Shown here: positions 45,501 through 55,108 of the stretch, in pieces | Layout: each line of letters opens with the position of its first letter | Position numbering within the stretch: the first letter of the stretch is position 1 | From: Oasisia sp. SBJ-2009 | Lineage: Eukaryota > Annelida > Polychaeta > Sabellida > Siboglinidae | DNA: 64,000 nucleotides | Reading direction: 5' to 3' | Assembly: GCA_964017155.1 (NCBI GenBank) | Contig: OZ024854.1 | Span: 55,713,941-55,777,940 of the forward strand | Notes under the pieces: model-generated | Seen by the model: the letters and a program-made list of their open reading frames with translations, nothing else | Database searches by the model: none | Told to the model about the DNA's origin: nothing | Position numbers and translations under genes: made by a program

Positions 45501-46652
45501 TGGAGTTATTTCTACCCCGGCTGTTACGAATATGGTCATTTGCCTCAGCTAAACAATCTCATTAACATTGTCTAACTGTAGTCTGTAAGCCAGGTCTGTA
45601 AAATTAAATACGTCACCTAACTCACCTTACATTACAGTTGATTGGTATTTTGAAGGTTCAAAATAACTTGTTTGGTGAAAGATGACTTGCACTTGCAGTG
45701 AAGGCATTCAGTTATTTTGTAGTATGTTTTTAATATCATCTGTTTGATATAATTTTTAGATCTTAGAAACTGCTTGTTAGTATGTACTATGTTACAGTAA
45801 CTAAATAAATATATGGGGGTTTTGCATTACGTAATCCTAAGACCTAACATATTACCTATGTTCAGTATGTTTATATATAGTTTGTTATATTGCTGGCCAG
45901 TATTATGAAAAGCATGGCTCATTTTCATGTTGATGCGTCTTCTACTCAGATTATTACAAAGACGCATGGACATAAGTAATAACTTGTGTTACCGAGCCCC
46001 CAGGGCACTTTTTACTTTATTACCTTTTTTACCGATTGCAGCTTTCAATAAAATGTTTTTACAATGTGTTCATTTTCCAAAATGTCTTACATATGCATCT
46101 TTATTGTGACTGTTTGTCTGACTCTGAGTATTCATAAATTAATATGAAATTTGTATAATGGTGTGAAATGTCAGTAATAATTTTAAAGAAAATAAACTGC
46201 TGGTTGAGTGCTAACATAATGCATTTCGAGGGGATACCAAGACAAGAGCGCAGACACAGATCCCACACTGCCACTGGCCACAGCCCAGGCCGATGCCGCC
46301 ATCGATTACCCCAGCCACTGCATCGGTATCGCCTGCATTGCCAAAAATAAATCTACGCGGTTTTTCACCATAACATATTCCACTTCATTATAGTATTTCA
46401 TACGTTTACTGATACAACAAAGTATAACAATGATTGACGCTGACAAATTACTAACCTGTCGAGTAGAAGTTTTGCGAAGGCTGCATCTGATATGCCTCCG
46501 GCTCCGAGGCCGAGCTCAACCGTTTCTTTTGCTTTATTCCATAGATCCATCGATTTTCCTAAATAAATCCTCGCGCGCGGAACCTGTTTCTCTCTTAGTT
46601 GCTTTGCTCGTTTCTTCGCCGAACTGGTGGCATACGTCCGTGGACGTCCCAT
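29081..46652 (-). CDS. Zinc-finger gene B: paralogue of gene A, ten C2H2 fingers, eight coding exons, repeat tail
   Basis: Coding exons on the minus strand: 46652-46456, 37836-37714, 37379-37291, 36734-36004, 34912-34799, 31915-31769, 31078-30860, 29821-29081. They total 2361 nt and predict 786 residues, all in phase. Residues 1-65 are a basic module ([20 protein letters not shown], ending [11 protein letters not shown]). The middle is acidic, with a (GSGS)n-like Ser/Gly run. Fingers 1-10 run from CQACSFR to [17 protein letters not shown]. Finger 2 (CRQCGK to ANH) and finger 5 (CEICGY to TVKH) are intron-split, and splicing restores H-x4-H. The C-terminus has about ten 13-residue repeats. Intron phases and several exon lengths (147, 219 nt) equal those of gene A, so the pair arose by duplication. 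Likely a nuclear DNA-binding regulator; target unknown. Exon 1 is 8.6 kb away and assigned by phase (LLD-S-FLRST) and homology; other first exons further upstream could be used instead. Confidence 0.84.
29115..29504 (-). repeat. 39-bp coding minisatellite (ten units)
   Basis: Head-to-tail 39-bp units encoding [13 protein letters not shown]. Inner copies are nearly identical, with single changes (NMRS, PGET); the first and last are diverged ([15 protein letters not shown]). Gene A has a single related motif, so expansion happened in gene B after the duplication. Confidence 0.95.
30234..30462 (-). mobile_element. LINE fragment: C-terminal end of a CR1/jockey-group reverse transcriptase ORF
   Basis: Minus-strand frame ending at 30234 reads [20 protein letters not shown] then [12 protein letters not shown] and [13 protein letters not shown], the typical closing segment of CR1/jockey-like LINE ORF2 proteins (RxFFSxRVxxxWNxLP, then SxxxFKxxLDxY). 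The rest of the element is missing upstream, where the (TG)n tract starts. AT-rich sequence to 30.0 kb may be its 3' UTR. It lies in gene B intron 7. Confidence 0.78.
30463..30550. repeat. (TG)n microsatellite
   Basis: About 85 bp of TG dinucleotide with a few C interruptions at the right end. It abuts a LINE fragment on its left. Confidence 0.97.
30580..30880 (-). repeat. Degenerate 45-58 bp repeat across the gene B exon 7 donor
   Basis: About five degraded copies of a unit that includes the exon end and donor (minus strand CTGGCAGGTTTGTAAAG and variants) followed by intron sequence. One copy reads VHWHTNWQ|V in translation, resembling the gene A exon 8 end, so the repeat derives from the exon-intron junction. 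Confidence 0.72.
30860..31078 (-). CDS. Gene B exon 7: zinc fingers 6 and 7
   Basis: Acceptor CTATTGGCAG|GAACAC, donor GTGCAG|GTTTGT, 73 codons in phase 0. EHQTVKH completes finger 5; fingers [18 protein letters not shown]4-H and [18 protein letters not shown]4-H follow. The intron just downstream repeats this junction. Confidence 0.9.
31769..31915 (-). CDS. Gene B exon 6: zinc finger 4 and half of finger 5
   Basis: Acceptor TTGACTTGCAG|TGCGAA, donor CTGGAG|GTGAGT, 49 codons in phase 0. Finger [18 protein letters not shown]4-H, linker, and [15 protein letters not shown] completed by the next exon. Confidence 0.88.
32197..34236. mobile_element. 2-kb non-autonomous DNA transposon with dispersed GGTAACGGAATTAC motif
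   Basis: Ends are AGGGCAATTCCA and its inverted complement. The motif GGTAACGGAATTAC (or a close variant) lies near both ends and inward: direct near 32.21, 32.38, 32.57 and 32.59 kb, inverted near 33.69 and 33.71 kb, with a further variant near 33.86 kb. This looks like subterminal transposase-binding repeats. A possible 2-bp GA flank duplication is too short to be decisive. No transposase open frame. It sits in gene B intron 5. Confidence 0.7.
34799..34912 (-). CDS. Gene B exon 5: zinc finger 3
   Basis: Acceptor TTTTCTCACGACAAG|GCGAAT, donor CACAAG|GTGTGT, 38 codons in phase 0. ANH completes finger 2 with H-x4-H, which favours this acceptor over a later AG before ATGCAACGC. Finger [18 protein letters not shown]3-H follows, ending HEHKHK as in gene A. 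Confidence 0.83.
35125..36003 (-). repeat. Minisatellite of about 29 copies of the gene B exon 4 splice donor
   Basis: 28-32 bp units. On the minus strand each reads approximately CACCGGCAGGTCAGTTAACA then CTTGGTGCTA. The first nine bases equal the end of exon 4 and GTCAGT is its donor, so the exon-intron junction is repeated head to tail. Variants include 28-bp units lacking TA, GGCAG-to-GCCAG type changes and a few GATCAG donors. In the exon frame, GTC AGT TAA stops right after the first junction. Confidence 0.93.
36004..36734 (-). CDS. Gene B exon 4: conserved block, acidic region, finger 1, half of finger 2
   Basis: Acceptor CCTCCCACAG, donor CGGCAG|GTCAGT, 731 nt, phase 1 in and 0 out. 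Combines what are two exons in gene A. Contains [20 protein letters not shown], three ECSD/ECDD-type acidic repeats, DPDWDPDD, a Gly/Ser run, finger 1 CQACSFR and [19 protein letters not shown]. The intron downstream is filled with copies of this exon's donor. Confidence 0.87.
37291..37379 (-). CDS. Gene B exon 3
   Basis: Acceptor GTTGCTTTAAG, donor TCTTCAG|GTAAGA, 89 nt, phase 2 in and 1 out. Encodes [20 protein letters not shown] followed by DNASGPASS. Polar linker, no domain. Confidence 0.72.
37380..37713 (-). other. Intron 2 of gene B
   Basis: Short GT-AG intron of 334 bp. Nothing recognisable inside. Confidence 0.6.
37714..37836 (-). CDS. Gene B exon 2
   Basis: Acceptor GTTCTCTTCTAG, donor GTGAA|GTAAGC, 123 nt, phase 2 in and out. 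Encodes [20 protein letters not shown] and then [20 protein letters not shown]. No known domain. Counterpart of gene A exon 2 by position and phase. Confidence 0.72.
37914..38285 (+). mobile_element. Left copy of a ~370-bp inverted repeat (possible transposon terminus)
   Basis: Starts AGGTCCGTGTATATACCG, has several internal AAAACGAATTC/CTTTTTCGTTTT subrepeats, and ends near TTTCGACAATTTAA. The same sequence is inverted at 49562-49904. The outer flank is TAGTC, matching the outer flank of the right copy. Confidence 0.75.
39013..39500. repeat. ~240-bp tandem duplication
   Basis: Two diverged copies each containing GACTCACAT-TCAGTACTATT, CGATGATTGATGGTGATG and CATGCAAGTATTACATATAA. The right part is also homologous to 50.97-51.13 kb, the left end of the tandem units. 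Confidence 0.75.
41622..43749. mobile_element. 2.1-kb foldback element with (TAATCGTACTC)-type repeats
   Basis: Ends CAGAGATGGAGTAATCGTA and inverted TACGATTACTCCATCTTTG. Inverted arms run roughly 41622-42199 and 42742-43749, with insertions in the right arm. Outer parts are full of GTACTCGAGTAC and GTAATCGTACTC motifs. Ends are hAT-like, but I find no clear 8-bp target duplication and no transposase frame. Confidence 0.75.
43831..45520. mobile_element. hAT-like 1.7-kb element with CTGTTAC target duplication
   Basis: The left end AGGGGTCGAAATA and right end TATTTCTACCCCGG are imperfect inverted repeats. CTGTTAC occurs directly outside both ends (43824-43830 and 45521-45527). GGACTGCC motifs recur at both ends, and the left end has a hairpin around GCGGGTGTCCG. 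A short plus-strand frame near 45.11 kb encodes an acidic DSESDSGDS stretch that could be a transposase relic. Confidence 0.72.
46456..46652 (-). CDS. Gene B exon 1: MGRPR N-terminal module
   Basis: ATG at 46652 gives 65 codons plus two bases, donor GACAG|GTTAGT. Key parts: [21 protein letters not shown] and [12 protein letters not shown]. The same module and donor recur at 54.0, 57.8 and 61.5 kb. An earlier in-frame Met (46676) exists; the MGRPR start is preferred by conservation. Confidence 0.72.
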
Positions 46653-47043
46653 TATTGCACAAAGAACTGCGACCACACGTACACACCAAAGATTGAAAGA
46701 AAAACAAACACAAGCACATGCGTCGAAGGATTCCGAGGCACCAATCTCGCGGGTCGATCTCGCGCCAACGAGAAGAAACAGACGTGTTTCCTAACATAGT
46801 TCCATTTCCAAAGTTAGGTTTCGTATAGAGTTTCTAGTGGATACAGTCGAAACGAAAATCGAAATAGTTCTTATTTATTTAAGAAAAATGAAGTAACATG
46901 TACGCATAAACCAACTAAACAATCATTAATGAGTATTTGATACATCCGCTTTTTGTGAAATGACTAATAATCGCTAGGAGCAAACGATTTTTACGGGAAT
47001 GAGTGGATTGAGTATCTTTAAAGTGAAGACAGGTGCAGCAGGA

Positions 47044-47217
47044 TTTGGACCAAACCACTATTCCAAAATGGGGTGCGAGGTTGTCACCGCTGCATGGCAG
47101 TAACAATGGAAACCCAACTTTGGGGATCGAGCCAGATCATTGCCTTAACCCTAATCCAAAAACCTAGCCCAAACGCACACCCACACCCCCATTTTGGAAT
47201 AGTGGTTTGGGTCCAAA
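47044..47217. mobile_element. 174-bp foldback MITE
   Basis: Arms of about 28 bp, TTTGGACCAAACCACTATTC at left and inverted at right, surround a GC-richer centre. No coding capacity; flank duplication not evident. Confidence 0.65.
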
Positions 47218-47785
47218 CATGATCCCCACTTGCTAAGTTGCACAAATTCCATCTTATCTGACAAACTCAGATAGACATGTCAAGTTAAAAAATGCTTTAG
47301 AAAAAAAGTTAACGACCCTACTATACAGCAGTTTGATGGCTGACGAATTATCATCTAAAAGTGGCATTTTAAATACTTTTTGTAAATTTAATCTTACTAC
47401 GTTCTATCATGTTATTATATTTTAGTAGAGCACCTTTTATGTTAGCACATTGTCTTATTGATGACATTTGTTTACCTGTATTTAAAAATATTTACATTTT
47501 ACTTATTATATCACTGTTTATTTAATTTTTTTTTATTTTCTTAAATTTATTCTTAGTATTTTTTCGAGGACCACATTGGAAACAAGTGTGCTCTTGTGTG
47601 CTTTAATGTGTCTATCCTTGGTAAATATTATATATATGCTTATTTCATTATTTGCTTAATTAATTTGCGAAAACAAATTTGAAATGTGAACAGTGACACA
47701 AATATGAACATAAACATGAGCATTCATAACAAGATAAACAAAACTGGCAAAGCACAACATGCACAAACTTAAACTTTTTAAACAC

Positions 47786-47940
47786 ACATATAACATGATG
47801 GTGAACCATAAACAACACACATAATTTGCCAAGTATGTTAAACTGTATTTTTATTTTTATTTAACATGATGGTTAACCATAAACAAGACACATAATTTGC
47901 CAAGTACAATGTATGTTAAACTGTATTTTTTTTTTACAAA
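47786..47940. repeat. ~75-bp tandem duplication
   Basis: Two copies of a block containing TAACATGATGGTGAACCATA, CACATAATTTGCCAAGTA and TGTTAAACTGTATTTTT, with small differences. Confidence 0.85.
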
Positions 47941-48099
47941 GTTATCAAGTAGCATGTACTATACAAGACTGTTATATATGTATGCAACATTAAAAATAAA
48001 AAATCACCTGTCAATTTTATGCTGTATGTATACTTACTTATATCTCTACTTACTTATATCTATATTTACTTAGACTTAATAATTAAATAGGGCCTTAAG

Positions 48100-48457
48100 G
48101 TAAAATAACCAGGTCAGCGGCGCACATGGATCTTTACTTGAAGGTTTTTGTTTTTTCTCTGGAAGAATTTGTTTTAGAAAATGGAATGATTTTGTAGGAC
48201 ATTTTTTGTGAAAGGTGGCTCCTCGATAGCGACCAGCATGGTCTTAGAGGAGTCTCCTGACCGTATGTTGTATTACTGTATTAAAAATTATTATATACTA
48301 TTACCATATTTATATATAATGATCGTTATATTTGTATTTGATTCTGAGTTGTTTTGACATGGATATAGTGTATGTGTTTGGTTGAAATACTGTTCAAAAA
48401 TAAAAAACATCATTCATTCATTCATTCATTCATTCATTCCTTCATTCATTCATTCAT
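48100..48457 (+). mobile_element. Probable LINE/SINE 3' end with (CATT)n tail
   Basis: AT-rich stretch ending in TTGAAATACTGTTCAAAAAT and AAAACAT, then about twelve CATT units (48412-48457). This tail form is typical of retroposon 3' ends. The tail is certain; the retroposon body is not identified. Confidence 0.5.
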
Positions 48458-49561
48458 AATTGGCTTGCAATGTGAACAAAGCAGAACATGACCTCAATGC
48501 ATTATAAATTAAACAATATACCAGGTACTTGTTGTGTAACAAGTATGTTATTTGCATCAGTAACCCACGGATGCCTATGTAACCAGTGTCTATTATATTA
48601 TAATACATGACATCCAGAATAATATTGTTTCAGTAAACAGTTAAGAGAAGTGAGAGTGTGTTTCTATCACAATCATAAAAACCCTCTCATTGATGATTAA
48701 ACCCTATTGTTCCACAGTTATCACAGCTAGAGTCATTTTGAGCTGATCTTTGCAGTAGCAGTTTCTAGACTGTATGTACACTATATACATCATACTCAAT
48801 TACTGTGATAAGAGTAAGAACACAATGACCATCGTGTATTAGCATCCTCACTAATTTCGAAGCGAGGACTGTTAATATAAATATACTAATTAAACTTCAC
48901 TAATTATTACTAACTACTAATTAAACTACACTAATTATTACTACTAATTAAACTACACTAATTAACTACACTGTGCGTTGTGCGTTAACACATAGACCTG
49001 AAACACACACAACTGAATAGCCGGCCCGTGGCAGGTGGCATACAAAACCATGGCGGCTGTGGGGGAGCGTGGCGTCAATCACAATTTTAAAAAGACTGAT
49101 ACATTATGTAAAGCAGCATATTACACACGGATGCAAACATACTTCTACTGTTGTAAATTACTACATATGCAAAATAATAATGAATTAACACTAACTCTAG
49201 CAACACATTAAGTCATAAATGTATTATATTTTTACCACATATCCTCTACTTACAATATGCGTAAAGTAGCAAATGTTAATAAACAATACTCAGGAATATA
49301 CATGCTCCTAAATACAATGGGGCTATCCGTAATGGTTCGTCAATGGAAATCAATAATTACATAAAAAATAGCTAATTTAAAAATCCAAAGTGGCCCCTGA
49401 GATAGCGACTATTTATTAGTCATAATAGGGGCCTAATTCAAATATTTTACAAACTAAATTTAAAATAACTATTGCATCACATAGTTGCAGTTACAAAATA
49501 AATACATCTACTCTCGATTTATCCATCTTTCGGTCTATTATATATAAGGTTGAGTAAAGTT

Positions 49562-49904
49562 TATTAAATTGTCGAAACATAAAAAATAGCGCCAAAATGA
49601 CCAATATTCACCTGTAGGTACTTAGATATACCACTTTGCCGATGCAATTTCTGCGAGTTTGTTTTCAAAATGCTGCCAGTGCAACCGAAGTATCCCGCCG
49701 AAACTACCAATTTTACTGGCCACCCTAAGTGCCAGTGCGACCGAAGCATCCTATATGCAAAAACGAATTCGTTTTTCTTACTTCACTTTTGAAAACGAAA
49801 AACGAATTCGTTTTTCGTTCGCAAATTTGAAAATGAATTCGTTATCCGTTTTTTGTTCGCAAATTTGAAAACGAAAAAGGAAAAAACGGTATATACACGG
49901 ACCT
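49562..49904 (-). mobile_element. Right copy of the ~370-bp inverted repeat
   Basis: Reverse complement of 37914-38285 with a few indels, ending CGGTATATACACGGACCT and followed by AGTC. Either a terminal inverted repeat of a 12-kb element or an independent insertion of the same short transposon. Confidence 0.75.
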
Positions 49905-52900
49905 AGTCATCTCAATACTTCAGTTGTATTATGTGTGTGGAAAACAACACACTGGAAAATCCAATGTATAGGGGCCAATAATGATGAGAAACTGTGACAG
50001 TATGCACTAGAGCGAGTTGGTCACTTGAACGACCAATGACTGGTAACTGCAATACACCAGTAAAGATCAAATATTCATGTGAGACGGGTAATCATTGATA
50101 CAAAGACATGTCATATACGGATGAATTCCAAGTCTGTGCCACCTACAAGTGCATGACAATAACACATTTCTGCAGATATTTTTGAAATGTATAAAATTTA
50201 GAGGTACCCACTTGACAGCAGTACGTATGTCTAAAATTGCAGACATTTTTATTAATTACCATAATAGATGTTATAAGACAAGTACGACTACAGGGTATGC
50301 CTACGTAATGTATTAATCAATTTGATAGGGTAATTTTCATACAACAAAGGTAAGGTGTTAGTGTACAGGCATCGAAATATGTCATTTTTATTGTGCATTG
50401 TCATCACAACTAGACGTATTTCTGGAATGTGCTGCAAAAAAGAACATTTATGTGACATGTGATTAAGTTCATGCATGAGCTTGAATGTTTACAGATATTA
50501 GATATACATGCCACCCCACGAGTAGTAATGATGAGAGGAAGGAAGGGACAGAGAGGAAAGGAACTATCAAGTAGACTGACCCAGACAGAATCGGTAGACT
50601 GCAGGAAGCCCAAATCCATTCAATCGGGCAAAATCATACACAATTAACGGGTTATTTATATTTTTCGTAGCACAAACTGTACGCTGGGCAAGAGACTTCC
50701 ATATGCCCTCCTGGAAAATAAGACACTGATACGGCCGTGTGACACTGCCAGGAAGAGCTGAGGAGGGAGAAAGTTCTGTCAATTCAAGGCGCCTGATGCG
50801 GGTAACCAACGCTAGTGCTGGAAGGGACTATCTTTGTAACGGGTACTGCTGTACTTCTAGTACTGGTACACCATTTGCTCTTTTGCCTTAAAAAATGCCA
50901 AATGATAAGGAGTTTTTAATATTATATAATATATATATATATACAATGGAACATATTAGTACAGCTAGTAAGTAGTGTACACCATGGCATGTGTAAGCAT
51001 TACACATAACATTCTTGCACTTGTTTCCAATGTGGTCAGTGATACTTGGCTGTAGTTTGTAATGCCTGATACCTTTCAACTCACGTGTGCCCACTGTTCT
51101 TATATACAGGTCAGGTGTATTTACCAAAATGTGTATATTTTTTCATCACAGTATTATATGTGTACATAATACATAACTTGAATTATGTTATTGCTAGATA
51201 CGAGTGATAGATACGAGTGTGACGAGGCAGAAGACGGGCAGAAGAGGGGTAAGCTAAGATTATGGCAGTCACCTGGGTGAGACAGACGTAGAGAGGACAC
51301 ACTGCCTGCAGGAGGCCCACATTTGATCAATCAACGTAATTTAAACATTTTAACAATCAACAACATACAAATTATCAAAACATTTTAATAGCCAATTTAA
51401 ATACACATTAATACACAACCACAGTAAACACTCTCTGTTCCTAAGATATCAACCTATAGAGGCCGCTGTGCCCGAACATTTCTTGCTGCCTTTTTGTGAA
51501 ATGTTCTAGGTCATACATGAAACATTATTTTATATATTTATTGATTACGACAATGAACACTCCATAATAATTTACTTCCAACTCTGCTACCATTATGCCT
51601 GTTTCTGTTTATCTAAATTGAATGCATGCTTTTCTTTTCAGGTCAGCAGGAAACCGAACAGTGAGCTCATGTGCACTAGTTCCACTGTGCAAGATGCTGC
51701 ATATTAAATGTCATGTGAATATCGACCAAGTGATTTCATGTGAATATAGTGACGCCTGACTTGTAGTTGGTGATAGAACGGTGGGTGCCATGGTCTGGCA
51801 AATATGGCTTGAGCCTTCGGCCAACTTCTCTTGACACTATAAGACAGGTTCGACATTCTTCAGTGACCTACATGTGCTTGGATATCGATGACATTACTGT
51901 GTGAGTTCACGCTCTCTGATGGTACTGCATACCAGTTTTCTGGCATTTTGATGTACATCCGCATCTACCCACACAAGAGACAAAGTGACAATTAACATGG
52001 CTCTGACATGCATAATATTTTATATGTGACAACACATTTTGCAAAAGTCAATATTACGTGCATCACATGTTATACTTTACTCAGACCAGTTAAATAAAAC
52101 ATCTTGACTAATGTAGGAACCATTCAGCCACATTAAAATTAATATGCAAAGATTAACTGAATAAAATAAAAGAATCCACCACTATCTCTAGCCAGTACTC
52201 TTCATACAGGTGAGTAAACGTACAGTGATTGCACATGTAACTCTCAGCCATATGATGAGGACCCTCACTTCAGTAACTTTTTGTGCGAGTTGTAAACATA
52301 CCAAGCCTTACACCAACAAAGTTTTATAATATTTCATAATTTTAAAAACATACTGATTTAAATAAAATATATAATAATATTGTTACTTTATTTGTTATGT
52401 ATGCAAACAAAAGTATGTTTAATAAAAGATCCACTTTTGTTCTACTGCTGTAAAAATAAGCTACAGATTATTGACAACATGTTTCGGTAATAGCTATGTG
52501 TGCATTATAGGTAAACTTTACAAAACATTATATCCAGAATTTATTTATCCTATAACAATTCTTTCAGGATATTGAACAATTTCCCGAGATGTAGCACTAC
52601 GCACATGTTTGCTATAGCTAATGCCTTCTTGGGTAAAGGCATAATTTGAAAGCCTAATGATTGGGATTAATGTTTTAGAATTTTGCTATTCATAGCATTA
52701 AAAGTAGCTATATTTAATGTACTTAAAAATTGCTGTACCAGTGGATCCCAGATTTATACATTTTCAAAAAACATACTGTTATTGTCGACGTAGTTTTATT
52801 TACTAAATATTTTCATCAATAGTTTTTTTTAAATATACATGGACATGATAATTGTCTGAAATAAAACTATGTCTGTTTCACTAAATGTCATCCAATTTAA

Positions 52901-54025
52901 TTTTCTAACTGATTTACATTTTATAGGCATATATGATAACTTAATTTGTTTTCAATACACATACAGGTAATTGTTTAGGCACTAATTTTGTGATTTGTAA
53001 ACTTACAGGGCAGGTATAAAAATAACGAATATTTGACATACCATGTATTAGTGTTGGTTTCTTTGTGACATGAATCATGATAAAATTAACTGCTTTTTAT
53101 TATTTTACACATTTTCAACATCCTCCAATTTTTTGTATTGCTGCTTTGTATGTGGTATTAAAAATAAATGCATATATCAAGTGCAGTGATTGTATCTGTA
53201 GTTGTGCTTATATTGTGCTTGCCACTATTTTATAGTCAATCTCATCAAATACTAAATAGTCTAAATAAATGTGCTTAGTTTAAATTGTCTTTACCTAAGT
53301 AGTTCCCACGCAATTTCAACAATATACAATTTAACGTGGACACCCATTATTGCGAAATCCCTATGCAGACAAATAAACTATCACATACAGGGACCGATTC
53401 AGAAATTGGTTCTATTTTGCTACTTTATTACTGACCGTGGTGCGCTCAATTGTCAGTGATTCAAAAGCTTTTACATTGAGCTCGAATATGCAAAACTAAA
53501 CCTTTTTATTAACTCACTAGGTAGTGTTTTAATAACATTATTTTGTGACCTTATTTCCTGTGACTTTTACCAAGGCAAAACTGTTAATGTTATTTTTTAT
53601 TGTGAATTTTTTTACAAACACCAATGAATGACCAAAGCTGGCAGGGCAAACGAACCTAACAGTGACATATTCTAATTGTTTTCAAGAGTTTTACCAAAAT
53701 GTCCTGTTACCAGAATGTCAACTGCAAACATGTCATTTACCAAAACGTACTGGATCTGGTCAGCACTTGACATGACATAATTTACACACACGCATGCATG
53801 TGCCATACATGCAGCCATGCACGCTCATACGTCTGGACGTATGGTTCACAAGTCCTAGGGCAACGGGTTTTCGGTCACTAGTGTGACAAGCCCAAGGCAT
53901 GGGCCGGTACTACGCCGTCAATGGTAGGCCTAGTAAGCTATGTCCATTCAGGAAAGGTAAGGACTAAGCTGGCCTTGCAACATTAAATCTACATGAAAAT
54001 GATTGAAGTTTAACAGATTACTAAC

Positions 54026-54216
54026 CTGTCCAGAAGACATATGGCAAACTCTATGTCACTTGTAATGCCGGTTGCACATTTCGTTTTATTCCACAAGTCT
54101 ATAACTTTTCCCAAATACACGTCTGCACGCGGCCGCAGTTTCCGTCTTTCTGCGGCTCTTTGTGCCCTTCCCTGTTTCCTTGCCTCGTCAGTGGCATATA
54201 TACGCAGGCGACCCAT
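54026..54216 (-). CDS. MGRLR-type first exon, copy in U1
   Basis: ATG at 54216, 63 codons plus two bases, donor GACAG|GTTAGT in the same phase as gene B exon 1. MGRLRIYATDEARKQ, VYLGKVIDLWNKTK, SDIEFAICLLD. The frame is open upstream as well (MLAVYMSRNFWLFAV). No following coding exons are found within the unit that extend it convincingly; it may splice to gene B exon 2 or be a relic. Confidence 0.6.
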
Positions 54217-54660
54217 CACTGGACAAAGGAAAACGGCAAATAACCAAAAATTACGACTCATGTAAACAGCTAGCATTCTTATCTCTATACCTAGGCACAG
54301 CATGGATGGCTCAAAGGTCAATCTCACTATTCCTTTTTGATCAAGCGAGATTTTCAAGCTACACTCTTTTCCGGATATGACGATAACTCAGATGGGTGGT
54401 TTGAGTTTCGGCTACTGAAACCGCTAAGTTTTTTCTTAGTTTTTTTTATTTCATAAAAACGAAGACACTTATGCAGAAATGAATTAGCATGTCACAGGGG
54501 ATACTTGGTAGGTTTTTTGTGTGTGAAATTAGTCGGAAACGTGAGGACCAAATAATTGAAGTGACCATGGAGTGTTCATAATATGAAACTGTAATAAAAT
54601 GTTGCTTTGCAACCACCAGCAGTGCACAAGTGAGCAACTTGTGTCATCACTTGTGTCATC

Positions 54661-55107
54661 ACACTTTAGCAAAATTCAAGACCCTCCTCAAGACACATTT
54701 ATCTAATTAAACTAGCGTACTATCAATGAGGAACTGTTCTGTGTGACACTCTCATGATAATGTATTTTATGAATCATTACTTGTATTAGTATTATTTTAT
54801 AACAAATTTATTATTATTTTATATACATATTTATTTATTTTAAATATTAATTTCGGTATTATTATTTTATTGTATAATAATTATGTTTTACTTTTTAAAT
54901 TAATCTTATTTATAAAATTTATATTTACGCAATCTTAGAAACAATATCCTATACCTAGCTATGCACATGTATATATACCATGCTATTCATTTTTATATAT
55001 CTTTTGTATGATTCTATGTACATTTTATTGTAATGTGTGTACGCGCCTATGAACGGGCTGGTCCCGGAGATATGGCGCTTTATAAATGCTTGTAATAATA
55101 ATAATAA
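54661..55107 (+). mobile_element. LINE 3' fragment with (TAA)n tail inserted in U1
   Basis: Absent from U2 and U3, where the flanks are contiguous, so it is a clean insertion. Starts with a frame reading AKFKTLLKTHLSN then stop, the usual last residues of CR1/L2-type ORF2, and ends GGCGCTTTATAAATGCTTG followed by TAATAATAATAAT. Confidence 0.8.
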
Positions 55108-55108
55108 T

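Larger units (their letters stand above)
39160..46700 (-). repeat. Oldest copy (U0) of the first-exon tandem unit
   Basis: Shares with the three units at 51-62 kb the left end, the ACATTTGATCAATC-like and GTTTTAATATG-like blocks near 39.7 kb, the segment at 40.7-41.25 kb, and the MGRPR exon at 46.5 kb. It is longer because two transposons (41.62-43.75 and 43.83-45.52 kb) sit inside. It supplies gene B exon 1 and intron 1. Confidence 0.68.
46653..49561. other. Region between gene B exon 1 and the right inverted repeat
   Basis: Upstream flank of gene B exon 1, then AT-rich DNA with the foldback MITE near 47.1 kb, a 75-bp duplication, a (CATT)n tail and short CTAATTA-type tandem repeats near 48.88-48.97 kb. 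No coding region seen. Confidence 0.5.
50970..55108 (-). repeat. Tandem unit U1 carrying a first-exon copy
   Basis: Homologous to U2 and U3 along its length: left block with CATTTGATCAATC near 51.32 kb, conserved segment near 51.75-52.28 kb, TAGTGTGACAAGCCCAAGGC near 53.88 kb and the MGRLR exon at 54.0 kb. It is more diverged than U2 and U3 are from each other, and is interrupted by a LINE tail at 54.66-55.11 kb. Confidence 0.8.
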
